36,146 nucleotides of DNA from Candidatus Pacearchaeota archaeon (GCA_018303825.1 JAGVXK010000010.1:1-36146), one strand, 5' to 3'; positions 20,057-29,585 are shown, numbered from the stretch's first letter. Notes: generated from the sequence alone by a model not told the origin. Translations and numbers: made by a program.

Positions 20057-20168
20057 TTATTCTGCACATTGCCATCCCTTTATCCATTAATTTATCCATA
20101 ATTATTATTTCCCATGCCATTATTTTATCTATATTAACATTTATATTTTTATTAGCTATTTCAACCAT
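20037..20168 (-). CDS. Candidate 43-aa small ORF overlapping the STT3 start
   Basis: ATG at 20168; reads MVEIANKNINVNIDKIMAWEIIIMDKLMDKGMAMCRIIGDRYG*; stop at 20037-20039 overlaps the ATGGTTGAG start region of STT3. No homology recognised. Confidence 0.25.
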   Translation of the reverse strand: MVEIANKNINVNIDKIMAWEIIIMDKLMDKGMAMCRIIGDRYG

Positions 20169-20252
20169 CTTTAATCTATATCCTTCACCATTTTAACCAT
20201 CTCTCATTAGAGAAATTTCACTTTATAAATCTTAACAAGTCGTGGTTAATTT

Positions 20253-21104
20253 TTAAAACAGCAAGGGCGTGACATAAACTTCTATTAATGCTGCAATCAA
20301 AAGAACAATAATTGAAAGAACAATAAGGTTTAAAGAATCCTGCAAAACTTCCCAAAATTTATCTTTTCCAAACTCATGCTTTATCACAGCAACAGAGACA
20401 AGGCCTCCGGCAAGAGCAACTATGAAATAAGATGCTATTTCTGGAATTCCATGAATCATATACCTTGCTAGACCAATAGGAAGATATGCTAAGTCTGATT
20501 TTGTGAATATCCCTATAGCGGCAGCTATTACGGAAGCATTCCAGGCAAGGACAAATATAGCTCCTGCCCCAAAAATGAATGAAAAAGCAAGCGTAAAGAT
20601 AAGAACATAAATATTATTGGTAAAAATCATGAATAATCTGTTTGCTCCAACAGCATTTCCCGTAAAAGAGGTTTGTTTTATTCCATATTCCGCGGCGCAG
20701 CTGTCTATATTTCCTGGACGGTTTATTTGGCAATATGTTTTTACTTGAAAATTCAAAGTAGGAGTGTCAAGAACCATATTCCAGAAAGAAAATGCGACTA
20801 AAAATCCAAAAAACAGCCAAAGAAAAGCATAAATTGCATTTCTGTGCTTGTTCAGCAGAGATATGCTTTTATTATTTTCATCTATTCTCTTCTCTTCTAA
20901 CTTTAATGTATAAAAAATAAAGGGCATGGAAAACATGACGGTAAATGTAACAACAAGAATTCCAGATGCTTCTTTCAGCACAGGATCAGACGCGAAAATA
21001 AAGTGAACAAGACCAATGGAAAGTGAGGCATAAACCAATCCAATAAAGAAAAGCTCCCACGGCTCTCTCTCAGCTCTTTTAGGATTAATCAACATTTCCA
21101 GCAT
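20253..21104 (-). CDS. Stage II sporulation protein M (SpoIIM/DUF95) family membrane protein
   Basis: Multi-TM protein with NNIYVLIFTLAFSFIFGAGAIFVLAWNASVIAAAIG and HGIPEIASYFIVALAGG, characteristic of the SpoIIM/DUF95 family. Confidence 0.85.
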   Translation of the reverse strand: MLEMLINPKRAEREPWELFFIGLVYASLSIGLVHFIFASDPVLKEASGILVVTFTVMFSMPFIFYTLKLEEKRIDENNKSISLLNKHRNAIYAFLWLFFGFLVAFSFWNMVLDTPTLNFQVKTYCQINRPGNIDSCAAEYGIKQTSFTGNAVGANRLFMIFTNNIYVLIFTLAFSFIFGAGAIFVLAWNASVIAAAIGIFTKSDLAYLPIGLARYMIHGIPEIASYFIVALAGGLVSVAVIKHEFGKDKFWEVLQDSLNLIVLSIIVLLIAALIEVYVTPLLF

Positions 21105-21196
21105 ATTTTCTTTCCTCTTTTAGATACCAATATCTCCCATTTCCCACTTAAATACCTTTTGCATAATTTTATATAAGATAAAATAATAACCCATTT

Positions 21197-22039
21197 ATGA
21201 GAGTGAGATACCTTTTTTCATCGAGGAAGACAAGGCAGATAGACCCATTCAATCAGCATAAAATTGCTGTTCCTAAACAAGTTTCAGAGATAATCAGGAT
21301 TTCAGATGTGGTCCTTGAAGTCCTGGATGCAAGATTTCTTGATGAGACAAGAAATAAAGAAATGGAAGTGATAATAAAAGAATTGAACAAGAAAGTAATT
21401 TATGTTTTGAATAAGGCGGACCTTGTAGATATAGTAAAGTTAAAGGAAGAAGCGGAAAGGAAAGAATTATTTCCATATGTTATAATCTCAGCTAAAAAAG
21501 GAATAGGAAAAGGAACTTTAATTGAAAGAATAAAGATTGAAGCGAAGAGAAATATAAAAGACAAAACATTTAAGATAGCGCACATAGGAATTATAGGCTA
21601 TCCTAATACTGGAAAGAGCACTTTGATTAATTTTCTAACCGGAAGAAAAGCAGCTGGAACAAGCAGGCAAGCAGGATTCACAAAAGGAAAGAAGCAAATC
21701 AGATTAAGCAAGGGAATTCTCCTTCTTGACACTCCAGGAGTTCTTCCAGAAAAGGAAAATTCGCAAGTAAGCACTAAAGATTTGAAAAAGTATGGAAGAA
21801 TAAGCGTAGAAACTTATGATAAAGTGAGAGACCCAGAATTAATAGTAGATAGTCTTGTCAAGGCAAATCCTGGCCTGTTCGAAAGTTATTACAAAATTGA
21901 CGCGAGAGGTGATTCAGAGATATTAATTGAGCAGTTAGGAAGAAGAAATCACTTTTTAATAAAAGGAAATCTTGTTGACACTCAGAGAACATCAAGATTA
22001 ATCATTAAAGACTGGCAGGAAAGCAAAGTCAAGAAATAA
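21197..22039 (+). CDS. Circularly permuted GTPase (YlqF/RbgA/NOG2-like, ribosome assembly)
   Basis: G4 (LNKADLVD) precedes G1 (GYPNTGKSTLIN) and G3 (LLDTPGVLP); VLEVLDARFLDETRN motif. Confidence 0.9.
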   Translation: MRVRYLFSSRKTRQIDPFNQHKIAVPKQVSEIIRISDVVLEVLDARFLDETRNKEMEVIIKELNKKVIYVLNKADLVDIVKLKEEAERKELFPYVIISAKKGIGKGTLIERIKIEAKRNIKDKTFKIAHIGIIGYPNTGKSTLINFLTGRKAAGTSRQAGFTKGKKQIRLSKGILLLDTPGVLPEKENSQVSTKDLKKYGRISVETYDKVRDPELIVDSLVKANPGLFESYYKIDARGDSEILIEQLGRRNHFLIKGNLVDTQRTSRLIIKDWQESKVKK

Positions 22040-22091
22040 AAACATCATAAAAAGCAAAGTTTAAAAATTGCTGGGGGTATTTAGCTGTACC

Positions 22092-23315
22092 ATGGTCAAA
22101 TCTCATCTCAAATCTAGAGTTAAATCAAAGGAAACGTTCATTCTTACCATTAATGGCGGTTCTTCAAGCATTAAGTTTGCCCTTTTTGAAACCTCTAGTT
22201 TAACAAGGGTTCTTGAAGGCAAAATAGACAGGATTGGATTAAAGGACGCAACATTAACATTTAGTGGAAAAGACAAGAAAGACAATGTTTCCCAGAATAT
22301 TTCTGCTGGAACATACAAAGCGGCGGTTGATGTCTTGATATCATTTTTAGAAAAAAAGCTTGGAAAGAATGCAATGAACAATATGGTTGCTGTTGGACAT
22401 AGAATTGTTCATGGGGGACTAAAATACAACAAACCTGAGGAAGTTGATAAAGAAATGCTTGCTGAATTGCACAATATAAAATCATTTTCTCCAGAACATC
22501 TCCCAGGAGAAATACTTTTAATGGAAACTTTCAGTAAAAAGTTTCCCGGATTAAAGCAAATAGCTTGTTTTGACACTGCATTCCATAGGGAAATGCCAAA
22601 AGTAGCACATATATTGCCGATTCCAAGAAAATATTATGATAAGGGCATTAGGCGTTATGGATTTCATGGAATTTCATATTCTTTTCTAATGGATGAACTT
22701 TCAAGAATCTCAGGAAAAGAATATCTTGGAAAAATAATAATCGCTCACTTAGGAAATGGATGCAGTCTTGCTGCTGTCAATAAGGGTAAGTCAGTTGATA
22801 CAAGCATGGGCTTTACTCCAACTGCTGGAATTCCAATGAGCACCCGTTCAGGCGATATAGATCCAGGATTGGTTTGGTATTTAGCAAGAACTGAGAGAAT
22901 AGATGCAGAGCAATTCAATAAAATGATAAATTCCCAGTCTGGACTTTTTGGTGTTTCTGAAATAAGTTCAGACATGAGAGACCTACTTGAGAAAGAGGAA
23001 AAAGATAAAGACGAAAGGGCAAAAGAGGCAATTGATTTATTCTGCTATCAAATAAGAAAGTTCATTGGCTCATATTCTGCTGCAATGAATGGCCTCGATA
23101 CTTTAATTTTCAGTGCTGGAATAGGAGAAAACGCCCCAAAGATAAGAAAAAGAATCTGTCAGCATTTTGGATTTTTAGGAATTGAGTTGGATGAAAAGAA
23201 GAATAATGCAAACTCTGAGATTATCTCGTCAAAAGAAAGCAAAGTAATAGTTAGAGTAATAAAGACAGATGAGGAATTGATGATTGCCAAGATCATCTCC
23301 TCATTTATTAAATAA
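22092..23315 (+). CDS. ackA: Acetate kinase
   Basis: LTINGGSSSIKFALF, VGHRIVHGG, CFDTAFHREMP, RRYGFHGISY, IAHLGNGCSLAAV, DTSMGFTPTAGIPMSTRSGDIDPG, FSAGIGENAPKIR. ATG at 22092 preferred over the TTG at 22068. Confidence 0.95.
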   Translation: MVKSHLKSRVKSKETFILTINGGSSSIKFALFETSSLTRVLEGKIDRIGLKDATLTFSGKDKKDNVSQNISAGTYKAAVDVLISFLEKKLGKNAMNNMVAVGHRIVHGGLKYNKPEEVDKEMLAELHNIKSFSPEHLPGEILLMETFSKKFPGLKQIACFDTAFHREMPKVAHILPIPRKYYDKGIRRYGFHGISYSFLMDELSRISGKEYLGKIIIAHLGNGCSLAAVNKGKSVDTSMGFTPTAGIPMSTRSGDIDPGLVWYLARTERIDAEQFNKMINSQSGLFGVSEISSDMRDLLEKEEKDKDERAKEAIDLFCYQIRKFIGSYSAAMNGLDTLIFSAGIGENAPKIRKRICQHFGFLGIELDEKKNNANSEIISSKESKVIVRVIKTDEELMIAKIISSFIK

Positions 23316-23330
23316 AAACACAAGATTTAA

Positions 23331-25739
23331 ATGAAACAAAAAAATAACAATAAGATGAAGAAGACTGAAAAGTCAAAGCAGGCGGGAATTTCAGCGGATT
23401 TATTAGAAAAGATGGATGCTTATTGGCGCGCAGCTAATTATCTTTCTGTAGGGCAGATATATCTTCTTAATAATCCATTGTTAAAAGAAAAATTAAAAAT
23501 TGAGCATGTCAAGCCCCGCTTGCTAGGGCATTGGGGCACAACTCCTGGATTGAATTTTATCTATGTTCATCTTAATAGATTGATAAAAGAAAAGAATTTG
23601 AACATGATTTACATAGCGGGACCTGGACATGGCGGCCCAGGATTAGTTGCTAATGCCTATCTAGAAGGAACATATACAGAATATTATCCAAAAATAACCC
23701 AAGATGAAAAAGGTATGCAAAAATTATTCAAGCAATTCTCATTTCCGGGAGGAATTCCAAGCCATGTTGCTCCAGAAACACCAGGTTCAATCCATGAGGG
23801 GGGAGAATTGGGATATTCTTTATCGCATGCATTTGGGGCAGCATTTGACAATCCTGATTTGATTGTTGCCTGTGTTATCGGAGATGGGGAAGCAGAAACA
23901 GGTCCATTAGCAACTGCCTGGCATTCAAATAAATTCCTAAATCCTGTAAAAGACGGGGCAGTTCTTCCTATTTTGCATTTAAATGGCTACAAAATAGCAA
24001 ATCCAACAATTCTTGCCAGGATTAATAAAGACGAATTGATAAAGTTGTTTGAAGGATATGGTTACAAGCCTTATTTTGTTGAAGGAAGTAATCCTAAAAC
24101 AATGCATCAGCTAATGGCTCAAACCCTAGATTTAGTAATAGCGGAGATAAAGCAAATCCAAAAGAATGCAAGAGATAATAACAAGCAGGAAAGACAGCTC
24201 TGGCCGATGATTATCTTAAGAAGTCCAAAAGGATGGACAGGTCCGAAGAAAGTTGATGGAAAACTAACCGAGAATTTTTGGAGGTCACATCAGGTTCCAT
24301 TATCTAATATCGCAACACAGCCAGCACATTTAGAACTATTGGAAAAATGGCTTAAGAGTTATAAGCTGGAGGAATTATTTGACAAAAAAGGAAAGCTTAT
24401 CCCAGAATTAGCATCATTAGCTCCCAAAGGAAAGTTTAGAATGAGCGACAATCCGGTTGCGAATGGGGGAATTCTCCGAGAGGATTTAAAAATGCCCGAT
24501 TTCAAGAGTTATGCAATTTTAATTCCTAAGCCCGCAGCAGTTGAGGCAGAAGCAACAAAAGTTACTGGAAGATTTTTAAGAGATGTGATAAAAATGAATC
24601 CTAAGAACTTCCGCCTTTTTGGCCCTGATGAAACATCTTCAAATAGATTAGATGCTGTTTTTGAAGCGACAAAGAAAGTCTGGCTTGCAAATTATCTTCC
24701 TGAGGATAAAGATGGAAGCCTGCTTGCTCCGGATGGAAGAGTTATGGAAATCCTAAGCGAGCACACCTGCGAAGGATGGCTTGAAGGTTATCTCTTGACT
24801 GGAAGACACGGTTTCTTTTCCTGTTATGAAGCTTTTATCCATATAATTGATTCAATGTTCAATCAGCATGCCAAATGGCTTCATGTCTGCAAGAAAAATA
24901 TTAAATGGAGAAAGCCAATTTCATCATTAAATATCTTATTAAGTTCACATGTTTGGAGGCAGGACCATAATGGATTTTCCCATCAGGACCCTGGTTTCAT
25001 AGATCATGTTGTAAATAAAAAGGCAGATGTTGTCCGAGTTTATCTTCCGGCTGATGCAAATACTCTCCTTTCCGTTGCTGATCACTGCTTGAAAAGCAAA
25101 GATTATGTAAATATCATTGTTGCAGGAAAACAGCCGGCTTTGCAATATCTTTCAATAGATGAAGCAATCAAGCATTGCGAAAAAGGAGCATCAATTTGGG
25201 AATGGGCAAGCAATGATAAGGGAAATCCGGATGTAGTTATTGCCTGTGCCGGAGATGTTCCAACAATGGAAGCTCTAGCTGCGATTTCAATATTAAGAAA
25301 GCAATTTCCCAAATTAAAAGTCAGGTTTGTAAATGTCGTAGATTTAATGGTTCTTCAAACCAAGAGTGAGCACCCCCATGGAATGCTAGATGCAGATTTT
25401 GATAAAATATTCACTAAAAACAAGCCAATAATATTTGCCTTCCACGGTTATCCTTGGCTGATTCACAGATTAACATACAGAAGAGCAAACCATGATAACA
25501 TTCATGTTAAAGGATACAAAGAGGAAGGAACAACCACAACTCCATTTGACATGGTTGTCCTGAATGACTTAGACAGGTTCCATCTTGTCAAAGATGTTAT
25601 AAGAAGAGTTCCAAAATTGAAATCATCAGGGAAAGCAGTAAGCAAAATGATGGAGGACAAACTATCAGCACATAAGAAATACATCCAGCAATATGGCAAG
25701 GACATGCCCGAAATAACAAGCTGGAAATGGACTGAATGA
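23331..25739 (+). CDS. xfp: Xylulose-5-phosphate/fructose-6-phosphate phosphoketolase
   Basis: [138 protein letters not shown]. Full length, about 800 aa. Confidence 0.97.
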   Translation: MKQKNNNKMKKTEKSKQAGISADLLEKMDAYWRAANYLSVGQIYLLNNPLLKEKLKIEHVKPRLLGHWGTTPGLNFIYVHLNRLIKEKNLNMIYIAGPGHGGPGLVANAYLEGTYTEYYPKITQDEKGMQKLFKQFSFPGGIPSHVAPETPGSIHEGGELGYSLSHAFGAAFDNPDLIVACVIGDGEAETGPLATAWHSNKFLNPVKDGAVLPILHLNGYKIANPTILARINKDELIKLFEGYGYKPYFVEGSNPKTMHQLMAQTLDLVIAEIKQIQKNARDNNKQERQLWPMIILRSPKGWTGPKKVDGKLTENFWRSHQVPLSNIATQPAHLELLEKWLKSYKLEELFDKKGKLIPELASLAPKGKFRMSDNPVANGGILREDLKMPDFKSYAILIPKPAAVEAEATKVTGRFLRDVIKMNPKNFRLFGPDETSSNRLDAVFEATKKVWLANYLPEDKDGSLLAPDGRVMEILSEHTCEGWLEGYLLTGRHGFFSCYEAFIHIIDSMFNQHAKWLHVCKKNIKWRKPISSLNILLSSHVWRQDHNGFSHQDPGFIDHVVNKKADVVRVYLPADANTLLSVADHCLKSKDYVNIIVAGKQPALQYLSIDEAIKHCEKGASIWEWASNDKGNPDVVIACAGDVPTMEALAAISILRKQFPKLKVRFVNVVDLMVLQTKSEHPHGMLDADFDKIFTKNKPIIFAFHGYPWLIHRLTYRRANHDNIHVKGYKEEGTTTTPFDMVVLNDLDRFHLVKDVIRRVPKLKSSGKAVSKMMEDKLSAHKKYIQQYGKDMPEITSWKWTE

Positions 25740-25748
25740 TTAAATCAA

Positions 25749-26315
25749 TTAGTTTGTAATTTCTTCTAACAATTCTGGAAATTCCTCTGTTCTCATGTCT
25801 TCTAAAGTATAATGCCCGTGCCCCGCAAGTTCTATTATCTTTCCACCAAGATATTTGTGATAAATTTGCAGGCTCTTCTTGCCATCCTCTTCTTCATCAT
25901 CTGCAGTAAACATTGTAATTTTTCTCACTCTTGACTTAATTGTTTCATCTATAGGGTATCCGTAAAAAGTTTTTCTGAACTCATCATTCATGTCTGGAAT
26001 TTTCCAGGGAGCCACAAGTATTAGTTTTTTAACTTCTTTTTTTGTTTCTCCCAACCAGCGAACCAAAAAGGCGCAACCACAGCTGTGTCCTACTAAAATA
26101 GTATCTTTATTTATATCACATTTTTCGAATTCTTTCTTAAATTTTGTATATTCAGGTTTCCAGGGATTTGGCATAAGCGGTGTTTCCGTTTTTATGTTCA
26201 GAGAAATTAATTTCTTTTTAGTCCAAGGAATCCAATGTTTGTTATATGTTCTTGTTTTGGTATCCATTGCCTTTTCTTCATCAGAAGGACATCCATGAAT
26301 TATAATACAGTTCAT
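25749..26315 (-). CDS. Alpha/beta hydrolase (RBBP9/YdeN serine hydrolase-like)
   Basis: IIIHGCP, LVGHSCGCAFLVRWL (nucleophile elbow GHSCG), TADDEEED, LAGHGHYT. The ORF-track start at 26333 is TTG; ATG at 26315 preferred. Confidence 0.8.
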   Translation of the reverse strand: MNCIIIHGCPSDEEKAMDTKTRTYNKHWIPWTKKKLISLNIKTETPLMPNPWKPEYTKFKKEFEKCDINKDTILVGHSCGCAFLVRWLGETKKEVKKLILVAPWKIPDMNDEFRKTFYGYPIDETIKSRVRKITMFTADDEEEDGKKSLQIYHKYLGGKIIELAGHGHYTLEDMRTEEFPELLEEITN

Positions 26316-26334
26316 TTTCTTATTTTTCAGCAAG

Positions 26335-26418
26335 TGCGGGGAAGAGGATTCGAACCTCCGAAGGCACTAAGCCGGCAGCTCTTGAGGCTGCCCCATTTGA
26401 CCGCTTTGGTATCCCCGC
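26335..26418 (-). tRNA. tRNA-Leu(CAA)
   Basis: Reverse strand GCGGGGA...GCAGC-CTCAAGA-GCTGC...GGTTCGAATCC...TCCCCGC-A; 7-bp acceptor stem, long variable arm (type II), anticodon CAA; CCA not encoded; AT-rich TATA-like element upstream (26440-26447). Confidence 0.92.
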
Positions 26419-26455
26419 ATACACTTTGTCTATGATTCCTATAAAATCACGTGTT

Positions 26456-26477
26456 ATAAAAAGCTATTGCTTTTTAT
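26456..26477. promoter_or_regulatory. Perfect 9-bp hairpin ATAAAAAGC-TATT-GCTTTTTAT upstream of tRNA-Leu
   Basis: Exact inverted repeat with 4-nt loop, about 38 bp upstream of the tRNA 5' end. Confidence 0.5.
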
Positions 26478-26611
26478 CCCCATTAATAGTTCTATTCTTT
26501 AATTCATATAAATAATTTAATAGACATCAAATATTCTATGAAATCCAGTTGTTGTTTAATATAACAATTTTTTTTTGTTTTTAATATTCATACTATCTGG
26601 ACTTTTATTTA

Positions 26612-27235
26612 TCAAGAAAGTTTCTCAAGAATTTTTTCTACTATTGTTTCAGGAGTAAGATCGTCCGTACTAATCACCAAATCAGCTTCTTTTTCCTGCT
26701 CGAAATAATCAAAACCGTAAATTCTCTTCCATTCTATTCTTTCCTTTCCCTCTCGCTCAACCATCTTGTCTTTTGTTTCATCAAGTTCCAAAGAATCTCT
26801 TTCACATGCCCGGTCTATCCTCTTTTCAACTGGGGCTTTAAGCCAAACCTTTAAGTCAGCATTTTTTATCATTCTAATGGATAGCTTTCCTTCCATCACA
26901 ACATTACCATTTTCAGCTATTTTCAATTGAAGCTCATCTATCACATTGTGCAATTCCTTGCTTTTTCCAACTTCAGTTTTCCAGAAATCAAAAGCAGCAT
27001 GTGTTTCATTCTTTGAATCCATGTCAGGCATGACAAGTCCTTTTTTATCACACAATTCTTTGAATAAAGGATAATATTTCTTATTCTTGTAGGTTCCTCT
27101 TCCAATATCTTTGAATAATTGCCCCATGCTGAAATATTCAATTCCAAGTTTTTTAGAAATAAGCTGTGCAACAGTTGTGTTTCCCGCGCCAGGCTGTCCA
27201 GAAATAACTACTGTTCTCCCTTTTTTCTCAGCCAT
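26612..27235 (-). CDS. cmk: Cytidylate kinase, archaeal type
   Basis: TVVISGQPGAGNTTVAQLISKKLGIEYFSMGQLFKDIGR, VMEGKLS, LKVWLKAPVEKRIDRACERD, R-x-RI..YG.D. Confidence 0.85.
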   Translation of the reverse strand: MAEKKGRTVVISGQPGAGNTTVAQLISKKLGIEYFSMGQLFKDIGRGTYKNKKYYPLFKELCDKKGLVMPDMDSKNETHAAFDFWKTEVGKSKELHNVIDELQLKIAENGNVVMEGKLSIRMIKNADLKVWLKAPVEKRIDRACERDSLELDETKDKMVEREGKERIEWKRIYGFDYFEQEKEADLVISTDDLTPETIVEKILEKLS

Positions 27236-27422
27236 AACAATTAATTTTTTCAGACTATTAAAACTTTATGCCTCTCGAAAGCAATGTTTCATATGTAGGA
27301 TAAAACCCAATTATATATTTGCACCAATAGTCTATCTAGAGTATAATCTTATTATTTAACCAATAAGGGTGGCCATTCAATATCTAAAATAATATATTAA
27401 TTTGACATTAAAGGAAAAAATC

Positions 27423-27536
27423 GAAGACAGCATTGCTGTTTCGCCTCTTGACGGAGACTAGCGCAGGCAACGTAGCAAGCTTAGCTTCTGGGTTCGGAAT
27501 GTTACCAGGCGTTTCCTTGTTACTGTGGCCGTCTTC
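27423..27536 (-). rRNA. rrf: 5S ribosomal RNA (standalone)
   Basis: Reverse strand GAAGACGGCCACAG...AAACGCCTGGTAACATTCCGAACCCAGAAGCTAAGC...GGCGAAACAGCAATGCTGTCTTC; conserved CCGAACCCAGAAG(C)TAAGC loop and complementary ends (GAAGAC/GTCTTC). Confidence 0.88.
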
Positions 27537-27587
27537 ATTTTTTATGTTTTCAATATACTATTTAAACCTTGTTATTTTATTGTAATT

Positions 27588-27848
27588 ATGGCAAAGTCAG
27601 AGAAGCAGGAAGCAATAGCAAAAATATTAAAATTCTTTTCAAGAAAAAGGTTTTCACAGGAAGAATTAAAGAAAACCCGCAAGTTGGCAATGAAAAACAA
27701 GCTCAAACTAAGCCGGTTAAGGCAGTTTTACTGCCAATCTTGCTTCTCCCAATTAAAAGGACAAACAAGAATAGGTAAAAAAGAGAGATTATTATATAAA
27801 ACAGTAATATGCAGGAAGTGCAAGCATCCGAATAAGTTCAAAATCTAA
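27588..27848 (+). CDS. rnp4: Ribonuclease P protein component 4 (Rpp21/Rpr2 family)
   Basis: 86 aa; RQFYCQSCFSQLKGQTRIGKKERLLYKTVICRKCKHPNKFK: two CxxC zinc pairs and basic context as in archaeal Rpp21. ATG at 27588 preferred over 27525. Confidence 0.8.
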   Translation: MAKSEKQEAIAKILKFFSRKRFSQEELKKTRKLAMKNKLKLSRLRQFYCQSCFSQLKGQTRIGKKERLLYKTVICRKCKHPNKFKI

Positions 27849-27884
27849 TAACATTTAAAAGGCAATTCCCTTTATGTTTTTAAT

Positions 27885-27955
27885 GGACATGTAGCACAAT
27901 GGGAGTGTACACGATTGAAGCTCGTGCCGTGGGGGTTCGATTCCCCCCTTGTCCA
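27885..27955 (+). tRNA. tRNA, anticodon GAA (tRNA-Phe)
   Basis: GGACATG-TA-GCAC-AATGGGA-GTGT-A-CACGA-TTGAAGC-TCGTG-CCGT-GGGGG-TTCGATT-CCCCC-CTTGTCC-A; one U-U mismatch in the acceptor stem; 71 nt, no CCA encoded. Confidence 0.85.
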
Positions 27956-28001
27956 TTTTCATTACAGCAATTCTTATAAATGTCAGATATTAGAATAATC
28001 T

Positions 28002-28214
28002 ATGGATGATGACAATAAATGTTATTATGTTAGTGCAAATGAATTATTTATAAATCCAAGATACACATCTATACGGGAAGATGTTCGAGCACAGATTAGA
28101 AAGGAAAAGGAAAAAGAAGAACCAATTCCACTTTGTGCTACTCATGTCGGACAGCAAGCTTTTCTCTGGGCGGAATTAGGTCACAAGATTTTTGGCGCAG
28201 AGGGAAGAGATTAG
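28002..28214 (+). CDS. Hypothetical small protein (70 aa)
   Basis: Intact ORF with no competing feature; no family recognised. Confidence 0.45.
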   Translation: MDDDNKCYYVSANELFINPRYTSIREDVRAQIRKEKEKEEPIPLCATHVGQQAFLWAELGHKIFGAEGRD

Positions 28215-28247
28215 TTAGTAAAATTCTCCGAAAATATTTATATAAAA

Positions 28248-28691
28248 TTATCTTTGTCCCGGCGGCGGGAGGAACTTTTCAGGATTATTGGGCTGCCTAC
28301 TAGGTCTTTGAGGATTATTAGGTCTATTAGGCATTGGCCTATTTGGCATGTTAGGCCTGTTCGGTGCATTTGGTTGTCTGTAATGAGGCTGATTTCTGGG
28401 CATTTGCTGGAAATTCCATCTAGGTGCTGGTTGATAAATATGAGGTCTTTGATAAAACTGGGGTCTTGGATGAAAATGCCAGTCATTATGTCTAATCCTA
28501 TATTCCGGAAGAATTATAACACTCCCGTAACAGGCAGGACCTCGCACTTCATATATCTCTGTAATTATTCTAGGTCTGGAGTAAACAACTCTTTCTGGAA
28601 CTATCGCACACCCAGAAAGGATTGCAAGGGCTGTCCCCCCTATCAAGCCAGCAAGCTTTTTACCCAATCTATCCATCAAAAATAAAGGCAT
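28248..28691 (-). CDS. Putative lipoprotein with Pro/Asn/Arg/Gln-rich repetitive tail
   Basis: N-terminal KK + hydrophobic segment ending in a lipobox-like LAILSGC; C-terminal YRQPNAPNRPNMPNRPMPNRPNNPQRPSRQPNN. Start may be 28676. Confidence 0.6.
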   Translation of the reverse strand: MPLFLMDRLGKKLAGLIGGTALAILSGCAIVPERVVYSRPRIITEIYEVRGPACYGSVIILPEYRIRHNDWHFHPRPQFYQRPHIYQPAPRWNFQQMPRNQPHYRQPNAPNRPNMPNRPMPNRPNNPQRPSRQPNNPEKFLPPPGQR

Positions 28692-28846
28692 GAGAAATAT
28701 ATAAAATTAAGTATTAATTTTTTAGTGAAGATAACTTAAACAATCCGCCCCTACTTTTCAGCATTATTTTACACACAGATTTTTGGGTACAAACAATCAT
28801 TTGATTATTTGGAAAAGATTAAAAAGTAGTCATTAACCTAGAAACT

Positions 28847-29566
28847 ATGGAAAAATGGAATACTTCATTGGTTATTGTTGGTCCATCAACTTCTGGTAAG
28901 ACTGAACTAGCATTTACAATTGCAGAGACATTAAGTGGGGAGGTTATTAATGCTGATAAATATTATCTTGTAAGAGGATTTCCAACTATGACTGGATTGC
29001 CTAATTTTTCTTCCCATCCTACAGTCAAATCTCATTTATATGCGGAACTTGACCCTACTGAAGACACACTTAATTTAGTAGATTATGCAAATAGAGTAAC
29101 TAGAATTGAATCTGAAATCAAAGGTAGGGGAAACCTTGAGATTATTGAAGGTTCTTATCATAGGTTTATTAGAAGTCTTTTAGATTCTGGAAGATCTTAT
29201 AATTGCATAGGAATTAAATGGTCTGGAAATTTAGAATCGCGAGTAAGAAAACGGGTTGAAGATGTAGTTTTTCATGAAGAACAAGGTATAGATGAAGTTA
29301 GACGAGGTCTAATGAATGGATGGCGTGATACTTATGTTATGAAGCATGGTTCTGCAATCCGCCCTATTGTTGAATACCTAGATGGAAAGATAAGTTTAGA
29401 TCTAGCAAAAGAAAAAATAGTTTATGAAGTTCTTGCAACTGCATACAAAGCATATAGAAAATTCTTAGAGTTTCCTGAAATAACTTGGCTAGAAAATAGT
29501 CCGGATCAATCAGAAAGATTGACGAGGGAAGTAATGGAATCAATTAGAAGAACAAATAATCATTAG
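28847..29566 (+). CDS. MiaA/IPT-like (tRNA dimethylallyltransferase superfamily) P-loop protein
   Basis: SLVIVGPSTSGKTELAFTIAETLSGEVINADKYYLVRGFPTMTGLP matches the MiaA N-terminus (GPTASGKT...GEIISADS.QVYRG). Only 239 aa, divergent C-terminal region. Confidence 0.7.
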   Translation: MEKWNTSLVIVGPSTSGKTELAFTIAETLSGEVINADKYYLVRGFPTMTGLPNFSSHPTVKSHLYAELDPTEDTLNLVDYANRVTRIESEIKGRGNLEIIEGSYHRFIRSLLDSGRSYNCIGIKWSGNLESRVRKRVEDVVFHEEQGIDEVRRGLMNGWRDTYVMKHGSAIRPIVEYLDGKISLDLAKEKIVYEVLATAYKAYRKFLEFPEITWLENSPDQSERLTREVMESIRRTNNH

Positions 29567-29585
29567 GTTATATGTTTTAGGGGCA

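Noticed and set aside
26235-26435. 66-aa ORF
   Set aside because: Runs through tRNA-Leu and is antisense to the hydrolase gene start.
26612-27235. Walker A lysine replaced (GQPGAGNTT) in the cytidylate kinase, possible inactive enzyme
   Set aside because: Archaeal-type cytidylate kinases commonly lack the classical Lys here (GxxGxGTTT form), so Asn is a modest variant rather than evidence of inactivation.
28254-28685. 143-aa plus-strand ORF
   Set aside because: Antisense to the lipobox/Pro-Asn-rich ORF, whose signal sequence and repeat tail are more coherent. Low-complexity DNA opens several frames.
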